From Flammeovirgaceae bacterium (GTDB taxonomy: Bacteria; Bacteroidota; Bacteroidia; Cytophagales; Cyclobacteriaceae), in the NCBI GenBank assembly GCA_016712035.1, contig JADJRT010000014.1:36504-100503 (forward strand): DNA of 64,000 nucleotides, read 5' to 3'. Both the position numbers and the translations under genes were made by a program. The notes beneath the pieces were generated by a model. The model did not search any database. It had not been told where the DNA came from and worked only from the letters and a program-made list of their open reading frames with translations. Position 1 is the first letter of the stretch; each line of letters begins with the position of its first letter. Of this stretch, positions 22,260 through 33,794 are shown piece after piece.

Positions 22260-22842
22260 CTTCAATGTAGGCGGATAGTTTATGTCCAATAGCAACAGGA
22301 CCAACACCCTTTGGAGTGCCAGTAAAAATTAAATCTCCTGTTCGCAACGTAAAAAATTTAGATAAATACGAGATAACATAATCAAAAGGAAAAAGCAGTA
22401 AACTGGTGTTGCCTTGTTGTTTCAAGGCGCCATCTACTTCCAGTTTAAAGTTAATGTTTTTAATGTCTTTGAATTCCGACACTGGAATAAAGGTATCGGA
22501 GATTGGTGCCGATCCGTTGAATCCTTTGGCAATATCCCAAGGTAATCCTTTCTCCTTTAGTTTTTGCTGAAGGTCTCGAGCTGTAAAATCAATTCCTATA
22601 CCGATGGCATCGTAATATTTCCCGGCAAATTTCTCTTCGATATTCTTACCCTCTTTGCAGATTCTTAAAACAAGTTCTACTTCATGATGGATGTCCTTCG
22701 AGAAATCGGGATAATAGAATGGCGCATTATTGCGGAGAATGGCGGTATCCGGTTTAGTGAAAATGACAGGCTCATCAGGACGCTCATTATTCAATTCCTG
22801 AATATGCTCTGCATAGTTTCGACCGATCGCAAAAATTCTCAT
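22228..22842 (-). CDS. fumarylacetoacetate hydrolase family protein
   Basis: About 204 residues from the internal start MRIFAIGRNYAEH, which fits the family N-terminus better than the ATG seven codons upstream. The metal site is visible: HHEVELVL and GIDFTARDLQ, followed by KGFNGSAPI and TGTPKGVGPV. The family includes oxaloacetate decarboxylase/acylpyruvate hydrolases of the YcgM/FAHD1 type, which this short version most resembles; exact substrate unknown. It is the first gene of a minus-strand run with the M23 peptidase and Bcp. Confidence 0.88.
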   Translation of the reverse strand: MRIFAIGRNYAEHIQELNNERPDEPVIFTKPDTAILRNNAPFYYPDFSKDIHHEVELVLRICKEGKNIEEKFAGKYYDAIGIGIDFTARDLQQKLKEKGLPWDIAKGFNGSAPISDTFIPVSEFKDIKNINFKLEVDGALKQQGNTSLLLFPFDYVISYLSKFFTLRTGDLIFTGTPKGVGPVAIGHKLSAYIEDEKLLEFEVK

Positions 22843-22933
22843 GACGTACTTAGCTTTTTGCAAATTTAGTCAACATTCTTAAGTGTAACGTTCAAATTGA
22901 GTGTTATTTTTTATCTTTTACGCACTAAGAACT

Positions 22934-22941
22934 TACATTTG
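22934..22941 (+). promoter_or_regulatory. candidate Bacteroidota -7 element
   Basis: TACATTTG matches the Bacteroidota -7 consensus TAnnTTTG and lies 20 bases before the M48 gene start. No clear TTG is seen at the expected -33 position, so this is a partial match. Confidence 0.45.
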
Positions 22942-22961
22942 CAACTCAACAATTAAACACT

Positions 22962-23759
22962 ATGATCAGGAAAATATTTTCTTTTACGATACTGCTTACC
23001 ATCGTGTCGGCTTGTGCCACAGTACCGGTTACGGGCCGTAAGCAACTAAGTCTTGTCTCCAGTGCAGAGATAAACCAAATGGCTGCACAGCAATATCAAG
23101 AAGTAATTCAGCAAGGACCCATCTCAAACAATCAGGAACAGACAGCCATGGTAAAGCGGGTTGGTGTTCGGATTCAAAAAGCAGTTGAAGAATACATGGC
23201 CAATAAGGGAGCCAGTGATCAACTTACTGGGTTCAAGTGGGAATTCAATCTTATTCAAGACGACAAAACCGTAAATGCCTGGTGTATGCCTGGTGGCAAG
23301 GTTGCTTTCTATACGGCCATCCTTCCAATCTGCAAAGATGAAGACGGCATTGCTGTAGTTATGGGTCATGAAGTTGCCCATGCAATTGCAAACCATGGTG
23401 CTGAGCGCATGAGCCAAGGTATGCTGGCTGAGTTTGGGTTGAGTACCATTGGTGCCGCTATGGGGCAAAACCCAACAGCTACGCAACAAATATTTATGCA
23501 AGCCGTGGGCATGGGCACCAATGTTGGCATGTTAAAATTTTCAAGAAGCCATGAGTCGGAAGCTGACCATATGGGTTTAATTTTTATGGCTATGGCTGGA
23601 TACGATCCTGCAACAGCACCTAAGTTTTGGGAACGCATGGCAACTTTAAGCGGAGGACAGGCACCTCCTGAATTTCTTTCAACGCACCCATCGCACGAAA
23701 CCCGAATAAAAGATTTGGAAGGTTGGATTCCTGAAGCGAATCAATACTATAAGAAGTAA
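22962..23759 (+). CDS. M48 family metalloprotease lipoprotein (BepA/LoiP-like)
   Basis: 265 residues. The N-terminus is a lipoprotein signal with lipobox IVSAC, followed by PVTGRKQLSLVS. The zinc site is VMGHEVAHAIANHGAERMS, with the third ligand in SRSHESEADHMG. Length and motif order match outer-membrane-associated M48 proteases, which degrade misassembled outer membrane proteins. It is intact and probably transcribed alone. Confidence 0.92.
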   Translation: MIRKIFSFTILLTIVSACATVPVTGRKQLSLVSSAEINQMAAQQYQEVIQQGPISNNQEQTAMVKRVGVRIQKAVEEYMANKGASDQLTGFKWEFNLIQDDKTVNAWCMPGGKVAFYTAILPICKDEDGIAVVMGHEVAHAIANHGAERMSQGMLAEFGLSTIGAAMGQNPTATQQIFMQAVGMGTNVGMLKFSRSHESEADHMGLIFMAMAGYDPATAPKFWERMATLSGGQAPPEFLSTHPSHETRIKDLEGWIPEANQYYKK

Positions 23760-23760
23760 T

Positions 23761-23838
23761 AATTGACAGTTGACAATCTGCCATTGACAATAATTTCATT
23801 TGCACAGGCAATTTCTGTCAACTGAAACATTGTCAATT
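23761..23838. repeat. nested imperfect inverted repeat after the M48 gene
   Basis: An outer stem AATTGACA (23761) pairs with TGTCAATT (23831), and an inner CAGTTGACA (23767) pairs with TGTCAACTG (23817). It follows the M48 stop directly. It may be a 3'-end structure or part of a dispersed repeat; no T-run follows. Confidence 0.55.
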
Positions 23839-23883
23839 GTTTTGTTGTTTACTGTAAAAACCTGAGTAAGGTCTTTATGGTTG

Positions 23884-24665
23884 ATGCGTATAATTTTAGC
23901 TTCCTGGCAGTTGTTTCCTGAAAAGGGAACGTATGAATTTGGTAACAGACCTAAATCAGGAATTTTTAAGATTGAATTAGGAGGCACGGGTAAGCACTTG
24001 AGCATTAGTATGAATTGGGTAACCTTGGAGGACCAGGCTTTCTCTTCGCAGTACTCAGTGATTCCAGATGGCACCGAATACGATTTTGATAATCACGAAA
24101 TTGGTGAAGTAATTAAAGCAGAGATCATTGATTCCTTGTCTTTTCAAACCGCCTTTTACAAAAAGAACAAGCCTGCGTTAGAAGTCTCACATGAAATAAC
24201 GCCTAAGGGATACCTAAAAGTTATTCATCATCATTATAATGAAGCAGGTGAAAAATTTACCAACGAAGAGATTTATCACAAACAATTAAGTGGGTTGCAC
24301 TATGCAGCTTCCGTATCGGGCGCGCTTATTAAACCAAATGAAGCCGGTGTAATCCGCCATCATGCCTTGTCAGCCATGGAGGAGCAGACCAACATGCAGC
24401 TTACGCAGATAAGACAACAAATTGAACTTCTCGCGATTCAGGCAAAAGAGATTCAAAAGCGGAAGGAGTTATCGATGATTATTTACGATGCCGGGATAAG
24501 TTTTGCGCCTGTTATCGGTCAAACCTATTACCTGTACGAAAAGGAAGACACCACGCATCTGGTTTCTATGATTAGTCCGAAAGAGTGGGGTAAAGGAAAT
24601 TGCCCTATAAGGATTTTATTGCAGCCGTTAAATTATTGGCCGATCACACCTGGAAGGAGATCTAA
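23884..24665 (+). CDS. DUF2452-containing protein (frameshift near C-terminus)
   Basis: About 260 residues. The C-terminal half is the DUF2452 family of Bacteroidota: QIELLAIQAKEIQKRKELS, then ISFAPVIGQTYYLYEK and SMISPKEWG. A frameshift near 24600 truncates the open frame; in the next frame LPYKDFIAAVKLLADHTWK completes the normal family ending at 24665. The first 100 residues form a separate beta-rich domain (FPEKGTYEFGNRPKSGIF) that I do not recognise. Function unknown. The start is the ATG one codon after a TTG. Confidence 0.72.
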
Positions 24666-24852
24666 CGCTCAGGATTGATTCTGAGGAACTGTATTGACGA
24701 AAGCCGCTTTGATTTTAAGATTGATAAATATTAAAACTAAGCAATCAGAGCGTTATTGGGGTGTTAGTTAAATGATAAATCCGGGATACTCTCGGCTGGA
24801 TGATGCGGCAAACGGCGAAGGATCTCCAAAACTGGATAAGGAGATCCTCGCT
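24666..24852. repeat. degenerate copy of the dispersed palindromic element, with strong hairpin
   Basis: It lies in the spacer between the convergent DUF2452 and cysH genes. It holds CGCTCAGGATT at 24666, AATCAGAGCG at 24743 and a long hairpin GCGAAGGATCTCC / GGAGATCCTCGC (24815-24851). These are the same end and core sequences as the four elements at 58-62 kb, but rearranged. The rest of the spacer to 24953 shows nothing recognisable. Confidence 0.6.
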
Positions 24853-24953
24853 GGTCTTGTGTAAATAATAGAGAAATGATACTTGAATTTTATGCCGTGC
24901 ATTATTCTACTATTGGCTCTGGATTGATAAAACTATTTTTGGTTTTTTGATTG

Positions 24954-25648
24954 TTACTCGTGCAAGCCACACTCTTTGTTTGAACTTTCCCACCACCAGC
25001 GTCCGGCACGAAAATCTTCTCCGGCCACAATCGCTCGGGTACAAGGTGCACAGCCAATACTCGGATACCCTTTTTTATGAAGTACGTTTACCGCAATTTT
25101 ATTTGAATCAACAAATTCAAGAATTTCTTTTTCTGTCCAAAGCAACAAGGGGTTGTATTTGATCACCTGATGTTGGTCGTCCCAGTCTACAAGTTTCATG
25201 GTGTTGCGATTGGCAGATTGCTCGGCCCTTACTCCGGTTACCCAAATAGTTGCACCTTGAAGGGCTCGCTTAAGCGGTTCTATTTTTCTAATGTGACAAC
25301 ACTCTTTCCGGTTTTCCACCGACTCATAAAAGCTATTAGGCCCTTTTTCAGTTACCAGTTTTTCCACCGAAGCTGCGTTAGGGAAATAAGTGTGGATGGT
25401 AGTTTGATAGTTACGTTGTGTAAGATCCAGAAGATCATAGCTCTCCTGAAAAGTCGACCCGTATCGAGCGTAAAAATTTTAATATCGAGTTTCTCGGATC
25501 CAATCATGTGTGTAATCACCTGGTCTTCCAAACCTAAGGCTGTAGAAAATCTCACTGAGTCTGGAAACTGATTGGAAATCCAGCGCAATCCTTCCTGCGG
25601 TGTAAGGACGGCCAACGAGGTTGTTACTAATTCTAAATTTTGAGTCAT
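24954..25648 (-). CDS. cysH: phosphoadenylyl/adenylyl-sulfate reductase (one frameshift)
   Basis: About 230 residues. It has RFSTALGLEDQVITHM and IFTLDTGRLF at the N-terminus, the ENRKECCHIRKIEPL cysteine pair, WVTGVRAEQSA, GYPSIGCAPCTRAI and the catalytic KECGLH at the C-terminus. The CC...CxxC set indicates a [4Fe-4S] cluster, so it is probably the APS-reducing type of assimilatory reductase. It reduces activated sulfate to sulfite for cysteine synthesis. The frame breaks near 25445; one extra C gives LFQESYDLLDL and rejoins the halves. No other sulfate genes are adjacent. Confidence 0.9.
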
Positions 25649-25704
25649 AGCATAAAAGCTAAATACAAAGGTAAACTAATCTCACAATTGGTTATGAGTA
25701 AAGG

Positions 25705-27071
25705 CTAAACCTTATCGGGATGTGGATGTTGCCAGGCTTGACGATACGTACGCTGGAAAACATTTGTGGCTTCTACATCCCCAACTACTTGACGGATTTT
25801 GAATTATATCGCAGTGTTCTTCCGGTTTTCATGGCGAGGTTGGCTAAAATACAACTGGCCGTTGAGATATGGCCTTCTTCAATATCGGCCACCGGTTTAT
25901 TTCCATTCTCAATACAGGCAATAAAGTTTAGCATTTGTGCGCGGGTAGCAGGGGCTGTATGCAATTCAATATCTTTTTCTTTAAGATCTTCCGGATACTT
26001 TTCTCTTTCGAAGATCGCATCTTTATGAATGACCTTTCCACCGTCAAGTGGCGTAAAGTCATATTTCATCACACTACAAGTCAACGTGCCCTTATCCCCA
26101 AAGATTTTATAAGCCCATGGATATTCCGGATCAGTAGGTGCGCCCCACGAACGGTGTTGCCACACTGCGGTAAGATCATCAAATTCGAAAATGGCGCTTT
26201 GTGTATCACTGATATTTGACGGGTTTCTTTCTGCACATAGATTCCACCGGAAGATGAAATCTTTGTTGGCCAACCAAGGTTAAGCGTCCACCGAACGGCA
26301 TCGAGCATGTGTACACACATGTCTCCAACAATACCATTCCCATATTCCATCATAGCCCGCCATCCACCCCGATGGGGAAGCCCCACGTAGGGTAGCAGGG
26401 GAGCCGGGCCGCTCCACAAATCATAATCTAAAAAATCGGGTACTGATTGAATAGATGGATTACTAGTATTGCGCATATGGTAATAACAACACATTTCTAC
26501 ATGCGAGATTTTGCCTAACAAGCCCGCTTCAACAATATTTTTTTTAGCATCCAGTAGATGCGGTGTTGATCTTCGTTGCAGCCCAACCTGAACGGTGCGT
26601 TTATATTTTCGGGCTGCAGCTACCATTGCTTCGCCTTCCATCACATCAACACTTATGGGCTTTTGAACATACACGTTGGCCCCCGCTTTAATGGCATCGA
26701 TAGTTTGTAGCGCATGCCAATGATCGGGTGTCCCAATCAATACAATATCCATGGGATTATCTGCCAACATTTTTTGATAATCGTTATAGAGGCGTGGAGT
26801 CTTGCCAGACTTTTGTCTTTTGCTAACCAACGCACCCGCTTCGGTTAATTGATTTTTATCTACATCACAAAGGGCTACAACTTCAACCGGTGCAACTTGA
26901 ATCAACTTAAATAAATCACTTTTTGCCATACCAACCCGTACCAATTAATCCAACGCGCCAGGTTTTCTGTGACAGCAAGAAATCCATACCCTGTGCACTA
27001 AGCGTGGTAAGTGCCAGCGAGGCAGCGGCTCCCTTAATAAAAGCTCTTCGGTTTATGTTGAAGTGAGTCAT
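25705..27071 (-). CDS. Gfo/Idh/MocA family oxidoreductase with Tat signal (three frameshifts)
   Basis: About 455 residues reconstructed. The N-terminus at 27071 reads NRRAFIKGAAASLALTT, a twin-arginine signal; then RVGLIGTGWYGK begins the Rossmann fold. One surplus A near 26930 breaks that junction. Next come VVALCDVDKNQL, VLIGTPDHWHALQ, YVQKPISVDVMEGE and the C-terminal domain with GGWRAMMEYGNGIVGDMCVHM. A second break near 26225 and a third near 25790 hide the family-typical tail ending in QAWQHPHPDKV. Probably a periplasmic NAD(P)-dependent sugar or polyol oxidoreductase; substrate unknown. Confidence 0.85.
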
Positions 27072-27148
27072 CTCGTGAGGCGTTAGTTTTTTAAATTTAG
27101 CTTGAATGCTTCAATGGCACAAGATTTTCAGATTGACGATCAGAAAAT

Positions 27149-28943
27149 CTATCCATACATTTTCTCAATCTCCGCTTTATAGTGATCCATAATCCGCAAA
27201 CGTATCGGTTTTAAAGTAGGAGTAAGTTCGCCACTCTCCAACGTCCAGTCCTGATGGCATAAAACAAAATCTTTTATGCGTTCAATGTTTGGCAGCGCTT
27301 CATTAAGCGTATCGATTTCTTGTTGCATCCGCGCTCTTACCTTAATATTATAAACCATAAATTGAGGCGAGGTCCAATGAATGCCTTCTTGCAGGCACCA
27401 GGCTTGCAGTATTTCAAAGTGCGGAACTAATAAGGCCGTGACAAAAGGTTTTTGAAAACCGATGATCAGGCATCGTTGTATAAAAGGTGATTTATTAAAA
27501 TGATTTTGCAGCGGTTGTGGGGCAATGTATTTGCCGGCCGAGGTTTTAAAAATATCTTTCTTACGATCTGTAATTTTAAGAAAGCGACCTTTAACAAACA
27601 TTCCCACATCGCCCGTTTTAAACCAACCCTCAGAAGTAAAAACTTCACTATTTAATTCCTGTCGTTTAAAGTAGCCTTGTGTGAGGTTGGGTCCCTTCAC
27701 CATAATTTCTCCTTCACCGGTTTCGGATGGTGAATCAATTTTCAAATCAACACCGGGAACAATCAAACCCACAGTGCCAAACATGTTTAATCCCGGCTCG
27801 AAACGATTTACCGCAATGAGTGGTGCGGTTTCAGTCATTCCATAGCCTTCTATAATCTGAATGCCCGCAGCAGAAAATAATTTTCCGATTTCCGGACGGA
27901 GGGAAGCTGCGCCAACAACCATGTGCCGGATTTTTCCACCTAATTTTTTTCGCCACAGCCCAAGTACCAACCAACGCGCAAGCGTGAGCTTTACAAAATA
28001 AACAAACCTAATTTTGCCACTTCCGTACTGTTTGCCAACGTGCAACGCCCACCCGATTGTTTTTCGTTGAATGAAATTCCTGTTCATCATTTGCTCCAAC
28101 ATGAAATCGTACATCTTTTCCAGCACGCGTGGAACACTTGTACAAAAATGTGGCCTTACCGTTTTAAAGTCTTCGGCAAAACTTTCCTTGCTGCTATTAA
28201 AGTAAAGCGAAACACCAAAGGCCAGGTAGCTATAACACGCCATTCTTTCTAAGATATGACTGAAGGGAAGAAAACTTAACACTCTGTAGTGCGGCTCCAG
28301 CGGAAGCAACATCAAGACAGCTTTAATGTTAAAGGCAATGTTGTTGTGACTGAGCATAACTCCTTTTGGGGTGCCCGAGCTACCCGAAGTATAAAGAATG
28401 GTTACGAGATCATCAGGACTTATCGATTCTTTTAGACTAGCAAGTTTTTCTAATTCATTACTTGATTCTTTTTCCTTCAACGCTTCAAAATATCCTTCGT
28501 GCGTGGAATCGAGATGATATGTTCTGGCTGTTGATTTGGTTCTTTCTACGGAAGCTAAAATAGTATCATAGATGCTTCGGTCAGCGGCAATACATAGTGA
28601 AGATTCAGTTTCGGTAATAATTAAATCAAAGTCCGCTGAAGTTGAGTTTGAATGAATGGGTACTGTAATTAAACCAACTTGTTGACAAGCGAAGTCGATG
28701 ATCATCCACGCAGGGCTACCTGCCACCGGTGCGAGAATAATTTTTGCCGCACTTAAATCCGTTTCGGATAAACCAACAGGATAAATGATTTACCCGTTCT
28801 ATAATTTCCTGAATGGAATACCCTTTCCACAAACCATTCACAGATTCGTTTAATGCTTTTTCGTTTGGGTACTTAGCTAATTGGTAAGCAAGCACATCGA
28901 ACAGGCGCGTAAAATTATCTGAAGGTTTACGGGTGACTTGCAT
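27149..28943 (-). CDS. AMP-dependent synthetase, long-chain acyl-CoA synthetase type (one frameshift)
   Basis: About 597 residues. Adenylation motifs: ILYTSGSSGTPKGVMLSHNN (P-loop), EGYGMTETAPL, GWFKTGDVG and KITDRKKDIFKTSAGKYI. The sequence resembles FadD15/FAA1-type long-chain fatty acid CoA ligases. The first 70 residues are in another frame (28716-28943). The start ATG shares its A with the TGA stop of the upstream hydrolase (TGATG), pointing to translational coupling. It activates fatty acids for beta-oxidation or lipid synthesis. Confidence 0.9.
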
Positions 28944-29752
28944 CAGGTTTCGCTTTTTGGTTTTACATACAACACCTGATAAAGTGTTTCAAAAAATTCT
29001 GGATGGTCGGGGAGGTTGTTATGACGGGCACCTTCAATGGCATGGAGTGTTATCTTGTCGGGGTAAAGTGATTTTAGTTTTTCGCTCTGCGAAAATGAAA
29101 TGAGCCGATCTTTGGTTCCATGAATGATATGTACAGGGCACGTGGTACTTTTTAGATATTGATCGGTTCGAATGTCATAGCGAAGAATCCACCGCAAGGG
29201 GAGGAAAAATAAGTACCGGTTGGTGTTGTACCGAAAACTAAAATAGGGTGAATCTAACAGTAAGCTGGCAGGTTTATTCCACGAGGCAATGCGGGCGGCA
29301 ATACCGCTGCCCCAGGAGCGGCCGTATAAAACAATTTTATCTTCGGTATAATATTGGGTTAACCATTTGTAAATAAATTGAGCATCATTAAAAACTTTTT
29401 CCTGACTTCGCTTGCCACTACTTTTTCCAAAGCCTCTGTAATCCATCATAAAAAAATCGTAGCCATTGCTGACAAAATCTTTGGCAAACTTTCCCCAGCC
29501 TTTAATGCTTTTGGAATTGCCCTTTAAATAATAAACAACTCCACGTGAATTGGGCACTTTAAAATGTATCGCATTAATGCGACCACCATCTTCCATGTCG
29601 AAATCCAATTCTTCGAAGGGAAAAGGATATTTGTATTGAAACGTGTGCGCCAAGCGTTCGGGCCGAAAAAAGAAAATATGCTGGAAAAAATAAATGAATA
29701 CACAGAGAAAAATATAGAATGCGAGAAGAGACAAGATGATGGTTTGTAACAA
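28943..29752 (-). CDS. alpha/beta hydrolase, membrane-anchored
   Basis: 269 residues. An N-terminal membrane segment (LSLLAFYIFLCVFIYFFQHI) anchors an alpha/beta hydrolase of the ABHD13/BEM46-like type. The nucleophile elbow is YGRSWGSGIA, the acid HGTKDRLI and the histidine in GARHNNLPDH. It is intact. Overlap by one base with the acyl-CoA synthetase suggests an ester or lipid substrate whose fatty acid is then activated, which is inference. Confidence 0.87.
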   Translation of the reverse strand: MLQTIILSLLAFYIFLCVFIYFFQHIFFFRPERLAHTFQYKYPFPFEELDFDMEDGGRINAIHFKVPNSRGVVYYLKGNSKSIKGWGKFAKDFVSNGYDFFMMDYRGFGKSSGKRSQEKVFNDAQFIYKWLTQYYTEDKIVLYGRSWGSGIAARIASWNKPASLLLDSPYFSFRYNTNRYLFFLPLRWILRYDIRTDQYLKSTTCPVHIIHGTKDRLISFSQSEKLKSLYPDKITLHAIEGARHNNLPDHPEFFETLYQVLYVKPKSET

Positions 29753-29809
29753 TTCAGGCGTAAGCGAGAATTCTATTCAAGAAATTTGCGCAATCGGTGG
29801 GTTTTAGCG

Positions 29810-30588
29810 TTATATTTCAGGAGTACAGATTTTAAAGGTTTCGTGGTATAGTTTAAAATCTCTGAGATTATTGTGACTACCGCCTTCAATAACAACAAAC
29901 GATCTTCTTTTTTTAGAAAGGGTTTTAGTCGCTCAGCCGAACGCATAGGAACTACCCAGTCTTCAGTGCCCTGAATGATTACAATAGGGCATGTAACTTC
30001 TTTAATGTGATTCACATTGGAAAATTTATAGGTTGAAGTAAATCCGTAGAGTACGGAATTGATTTTATCGAACGGTGTTTCCAGAATCAGTAGCTCTGGT
30101 TTTACGGTTGATGCCAGGTTAGTGGCAACAGCCGTACCCAGAGACCTGCCGTAGATTATTAAATTCGTATAATCAATATTTTCTTTTGCCCAATCGCTTA
30201 CCACCTGCGCGTCTTTATATAGAATAGCTTCGCTCGGCTTACCACTGCTTTTTCCGTAGCCGCGGTAATCAACCATAAGTATATCGTATCCTAATTGGGT
30301 AAAGTCAACAGCATAGTTGCCCCACCGTTGCAGGTTATCCGCATTGCCGTGGAAATACAAAATCAATCCCCGTGAAGGTTCATCTGTTTTAAAGAGAAGC
30401 GCATTAAGGGAATCCCCGGAGTCTGTTTTGATAAAGTATTCTTTAAAGGATTGATTGAATTCAAAAACGTGATTCTGTGGAAGGCTCTCTGAAAAAAAAA
30501 TAAATCGATCTTCTACCAGAAAAAAAGTCAGGTAGGCTATCGCGTATACCCCTGCCAGTATACCCGCTATTTTTCCAACTTTTTTCAC
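29810..30588 (-). CDS. alpha/beta hydrolase, paralogue of the next gene (C-terminal frameshift)
   Basis: About 259 residues. Same architecture as the downstream paralogue: an N-terminal membrane anchor, GLILYFHGNADNLQRWGNY, MVDYRGYGKSSGKPSE, nucleophile elbow YGRSLGTAVA and acid QGTEDWVV. The open frame runs on to 29773 in a wrong frame; shifting near 29890 restores EGGSHNNLRDF with the catalytic histidine and a stop at 29810. It leads the three-gene minus-strand run hydrolase-hydrolase-acyl-CoA synthetase. Confidence 0.85.
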
Positions 30589-30753
30589 ACTTCTTATTTT
30601 GATTTCAGTACCGATAACGCAAGTAAGATAGTGTTTTTATAAAAAGTGTCCGCAAATCTTTTTTCAAAGTAAGCAATAACCTTCCCTGTAATTCCCGTTC
30701 ATCGTTGTCCTGTATTTTTATACTTTGTACACGAGTTTCTTAACCTCCTTATT

Positions 30754-33686
30754 ATGTCAAGACTATATCTGATTTTTCTACTGATTGTATGCGTGTTTGC
30801 TTCTGAAGCCCAATCGCTCGATCCTTCCTTTTATTCAAATTATAAATGGCGCAACATTGGACCGCAACGTGGCGGCCGGTCATTGGGTGCCTCGGGTAGT
30901 CCGGGCAGACCGAACGAGTATTACTTTGGCGCAACCGGTGGTGGGTTATGGAAAACAACCGATGGTGGTCAGGAGTGGGCCGCGGTAACAGATGGCAAAA
31001 TCTCCAGTTCATCTATTGGTGCTGTAGCTGTGCCGAAACCAATCCGGACATCGTTTACATTGGCGGTGGCGAAACCCAGCTTCGGGGAAGTATTACCCAG
31101 GGTGATGGGGTATACAAAACAACCGATGGTGGAAAAACCTGGCGGCATTTAGGTCTCAAAGAAACACAAGCAATCTCGCGCATTCGCGTTCATCCTACCA
31201 ATCCTGAAATTGTTTATGTGGCTGCGTTGGGTCATCCTTACGGGGACAATGAAGAGCGGGGCGTTTTCAAATCGATAGATGGTGGAAACACGTGGAAGAA
31301 AGTTTTATATGTAAGTCTAAAGACGGGAGCAGCTGATTTAATTATTGATCGTAGCAATCCGAAAATTTTATACGCATCCACGTGGCAGGTATATCGTAAA
31401 ACATGGAAGATGTGGGGTGGTGGCCCGGAATGTAAATTATGGAAATCAGAAAATGGCGGTGATACGTGGACAGATTTAAGTGCCAATCCCGGAATGCCCG
31501 CTGGTCCTTTAGGTAAAATTGGAATCACCGTTTCTCCCGTTGACGGGAAAAGATTGTGGGCCATTGTTGAAGCGAATGATGGCGGTGTATATCGTAGTGA
31601 TGATGCCGGTGCCAGTTGGAAGAAAGTGAATGACGAACGTAAGTTGCGTCAACGTGCCTTTTATTATTCCCGCATTTATGCAGATCCACAAGATCGTGAA
31701 ACCGTGTATTGCTTAAATGTCGATTTCTTTAAAAGTACGGATGGTGGAGTAAAATTTGATACAGAGATTACAGTGCCACATGGCGACAACCACGACTTAT
31801 GGATTGATCCGAATAATCCCATGCGTATGATTACCTCCAATGATGGTGGGGGATGTGTTTCCGTTAACGGAGGCAAAAGTTGGACGGATGAAGATTTTTG
31901 TACCACTCAATTTTATCATGTTACAACTACCAACCATGTACCCTATCATGTGGCAGGCGCACAACAAGATAACTCAACGATTGCTGTGCCGAGCGATGGA
32001 TGGGATCATATGAATGTATTGGGCGAATGGGGATACGATGTTGGTGGTGGAGAGAGTGGATATATAACGTCACACCCAAATAATCCAGATATATTTTATG
32101 CCGGTAGTCAGGGCGCATTGCTAACGCGATACGACCGTACTAATGGCCAAATAAGGGACATCCAGGTTTATCCGAGATTCTTTTCAGGTGAGCCAGCGAG
32201 TTCGTTACCTGAGCGTTGGCAATGGACATACCCCATCGTGTTTGCTCCTAAAGATGCGAACACCTTATATACCTGCTCACAACATGTTTGGAAAACAACA
32301 AACGATGGCCAGAGCTGGGAAAAAATTTCTCCTGACTTGACTTATGCTGATCCGGAAACATTAGGCGTAACTGGCGGTGTGATCACCAACGATATGAATG
32401 GTCCGGAAATATATGCAACGGTATTTGCACTGGCTCCTTCCAATCATGATCTCAATACTATTTGGGCAGGATCAGACGATGGTAAAATTCATATTACCCG
32501 TGATGGTGGTAAGAAGTGGAGTGACATCACACCAAAAGAATTACCCAAGCATTCGGTGGTAGCCATTATCGATGAATCGAAACACAATCCGGGTACGGCT
32601 TATGTAGCAGCCTTCCGCTATCAGGTAGATGATCGGCAACCCTATGTTTTCAGAACAAAAGATTATGGAAAAACATGGACGAAAATAATCACCGGAATTA
32701 AGGATGGTCACTTCGCCCGATCAGTTCGTGAAGATCACGTTCGGGCCGGACTTTTATTTTTAGGAACTGAACATGGCGCCTATGTATCGTTTAATGCCGG
32801 AGATAGCTGGCAGCCATTACAATTGAATTTGCCGGACACACCTATTCGCGATTTAGTCGTAAAGAATGATGATGTTGTTTTAGGAACACACGGTCGTGGT
32901 TTTTGGATTTTAGATGACATTGGACCTTTGCGCCAGATGACTTCTGATAAAATGAATCAGGCTGCCATATTATATCAACCCACCGATGCCATTCGGGGAG
33001 TTTATGATGCGGTGTTTCAATATTACTTAAAGAGTAAAGCCGACTCGGTTGTATTTGAAATTCTGGATGCGGATGGAAAGTTGGTGCGCAAATTTGCTGG
33101 GAACAAACCTGATGAAAAGCCAGCAACCGGAGATTGGTGGGGCAGAGGTGAATCGAAGCCAACGACTGCTGCTGGATTGAACTCATTCAGTTGGAATTTA
33201 AGATACCCGGGGCAACGATTTTGATGGTATGATTATGTGGGGTGCTCGTCCGCAAAAATGGACCGAAGGCACCTATTGGAAAATATCAGGTGCGATTGAC
33301 GGCCGGTAATTATTCGGAAACAAAGCCATTCAATGTTAAAATTAATCCAAACCTGAAAGGAGTGACCGAAGCAGATTTGAAAGAGACTTTTGATCTCGCA
33401 ATGAAAATCCGCGACCGCGAGAGCGCTACCAACGAAGTGGTAATTGAAATCCGCAAAATCAGGAAACAGTTTGAGGAAGGCCTTAAGACTAATACCGATC
33501 CGGCTTTAGCTGCCTCGGCTAAAGACATCCTGGCTAAACTTACTGTGATTGAAGAAGACTTATATCAAACAAAAAATCGCAGCGGACAAGATCCTCTGAA
33601 CTTTCCAATCAAGTTAGGGAATAGAATCTCTAATTATGAACGGTGAACTGCCACCCATGAATCAAAAATTGAATTTGAAGAATTAA
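30754..33686 (+). CDS. exported VPS10/BNR (Asp-box) repeat protein (three frameshifts)
   Basis: About 975 residues. A signal peptide (LIFLLIVCVFASEAQ) is followed by many sialidase-like Asp-box repeats of the form S-x-D-G-G-x-T-W: KTTDGGKTWRHL, KSIDGGNTWKKV, KSENGGDTWTDL, KTTNDGQSWEKI. The fold is a sortilin/VPS10-type ten-bladed propeller common in Bacteroidota; it is often labelled glycosyl hydrolase, but no catalytic activity is established. Breaks occur near 31030, near 33215 and near 33640. The last segment is a Fn-like domain plus an alpha-helical tail (LKETFDLAMKIRDRES). Confidence 0.86.
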
Positions 33687-33716
33687 GTTCGCTTAAGTAT
33701 AGAACATTTTATTTCC

Positions 33717-33740
33717 ATGGCCTGTGTCTTCACAGGCCAT
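33717..33740. repeat. perfect 10-bp hairpin, first of a family of three
   Basis: ATGGCCTGTG and CACAGGCCAT flank a TCTT loop. It stands 30 bases after the VPS10-type gene stop and is repeated at 34086-34109 and 34264-34287. A G-rich stretch (GGGGTTGGGGCGGG) follows at 33780-33793. Confidence 0.8.
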
Positions 33741-33794
33741 TTTCTTTTACTCCTTTTTTCGGTTTGTCGGATACAGACAGGGGTTGGGGCGGGA

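Noticed and set aside
31238..32118. Minus-strand open frames under the VPS10-type gene
   Set aside because: They are opposite strongly conserved Asp-box repeats and show no family features.
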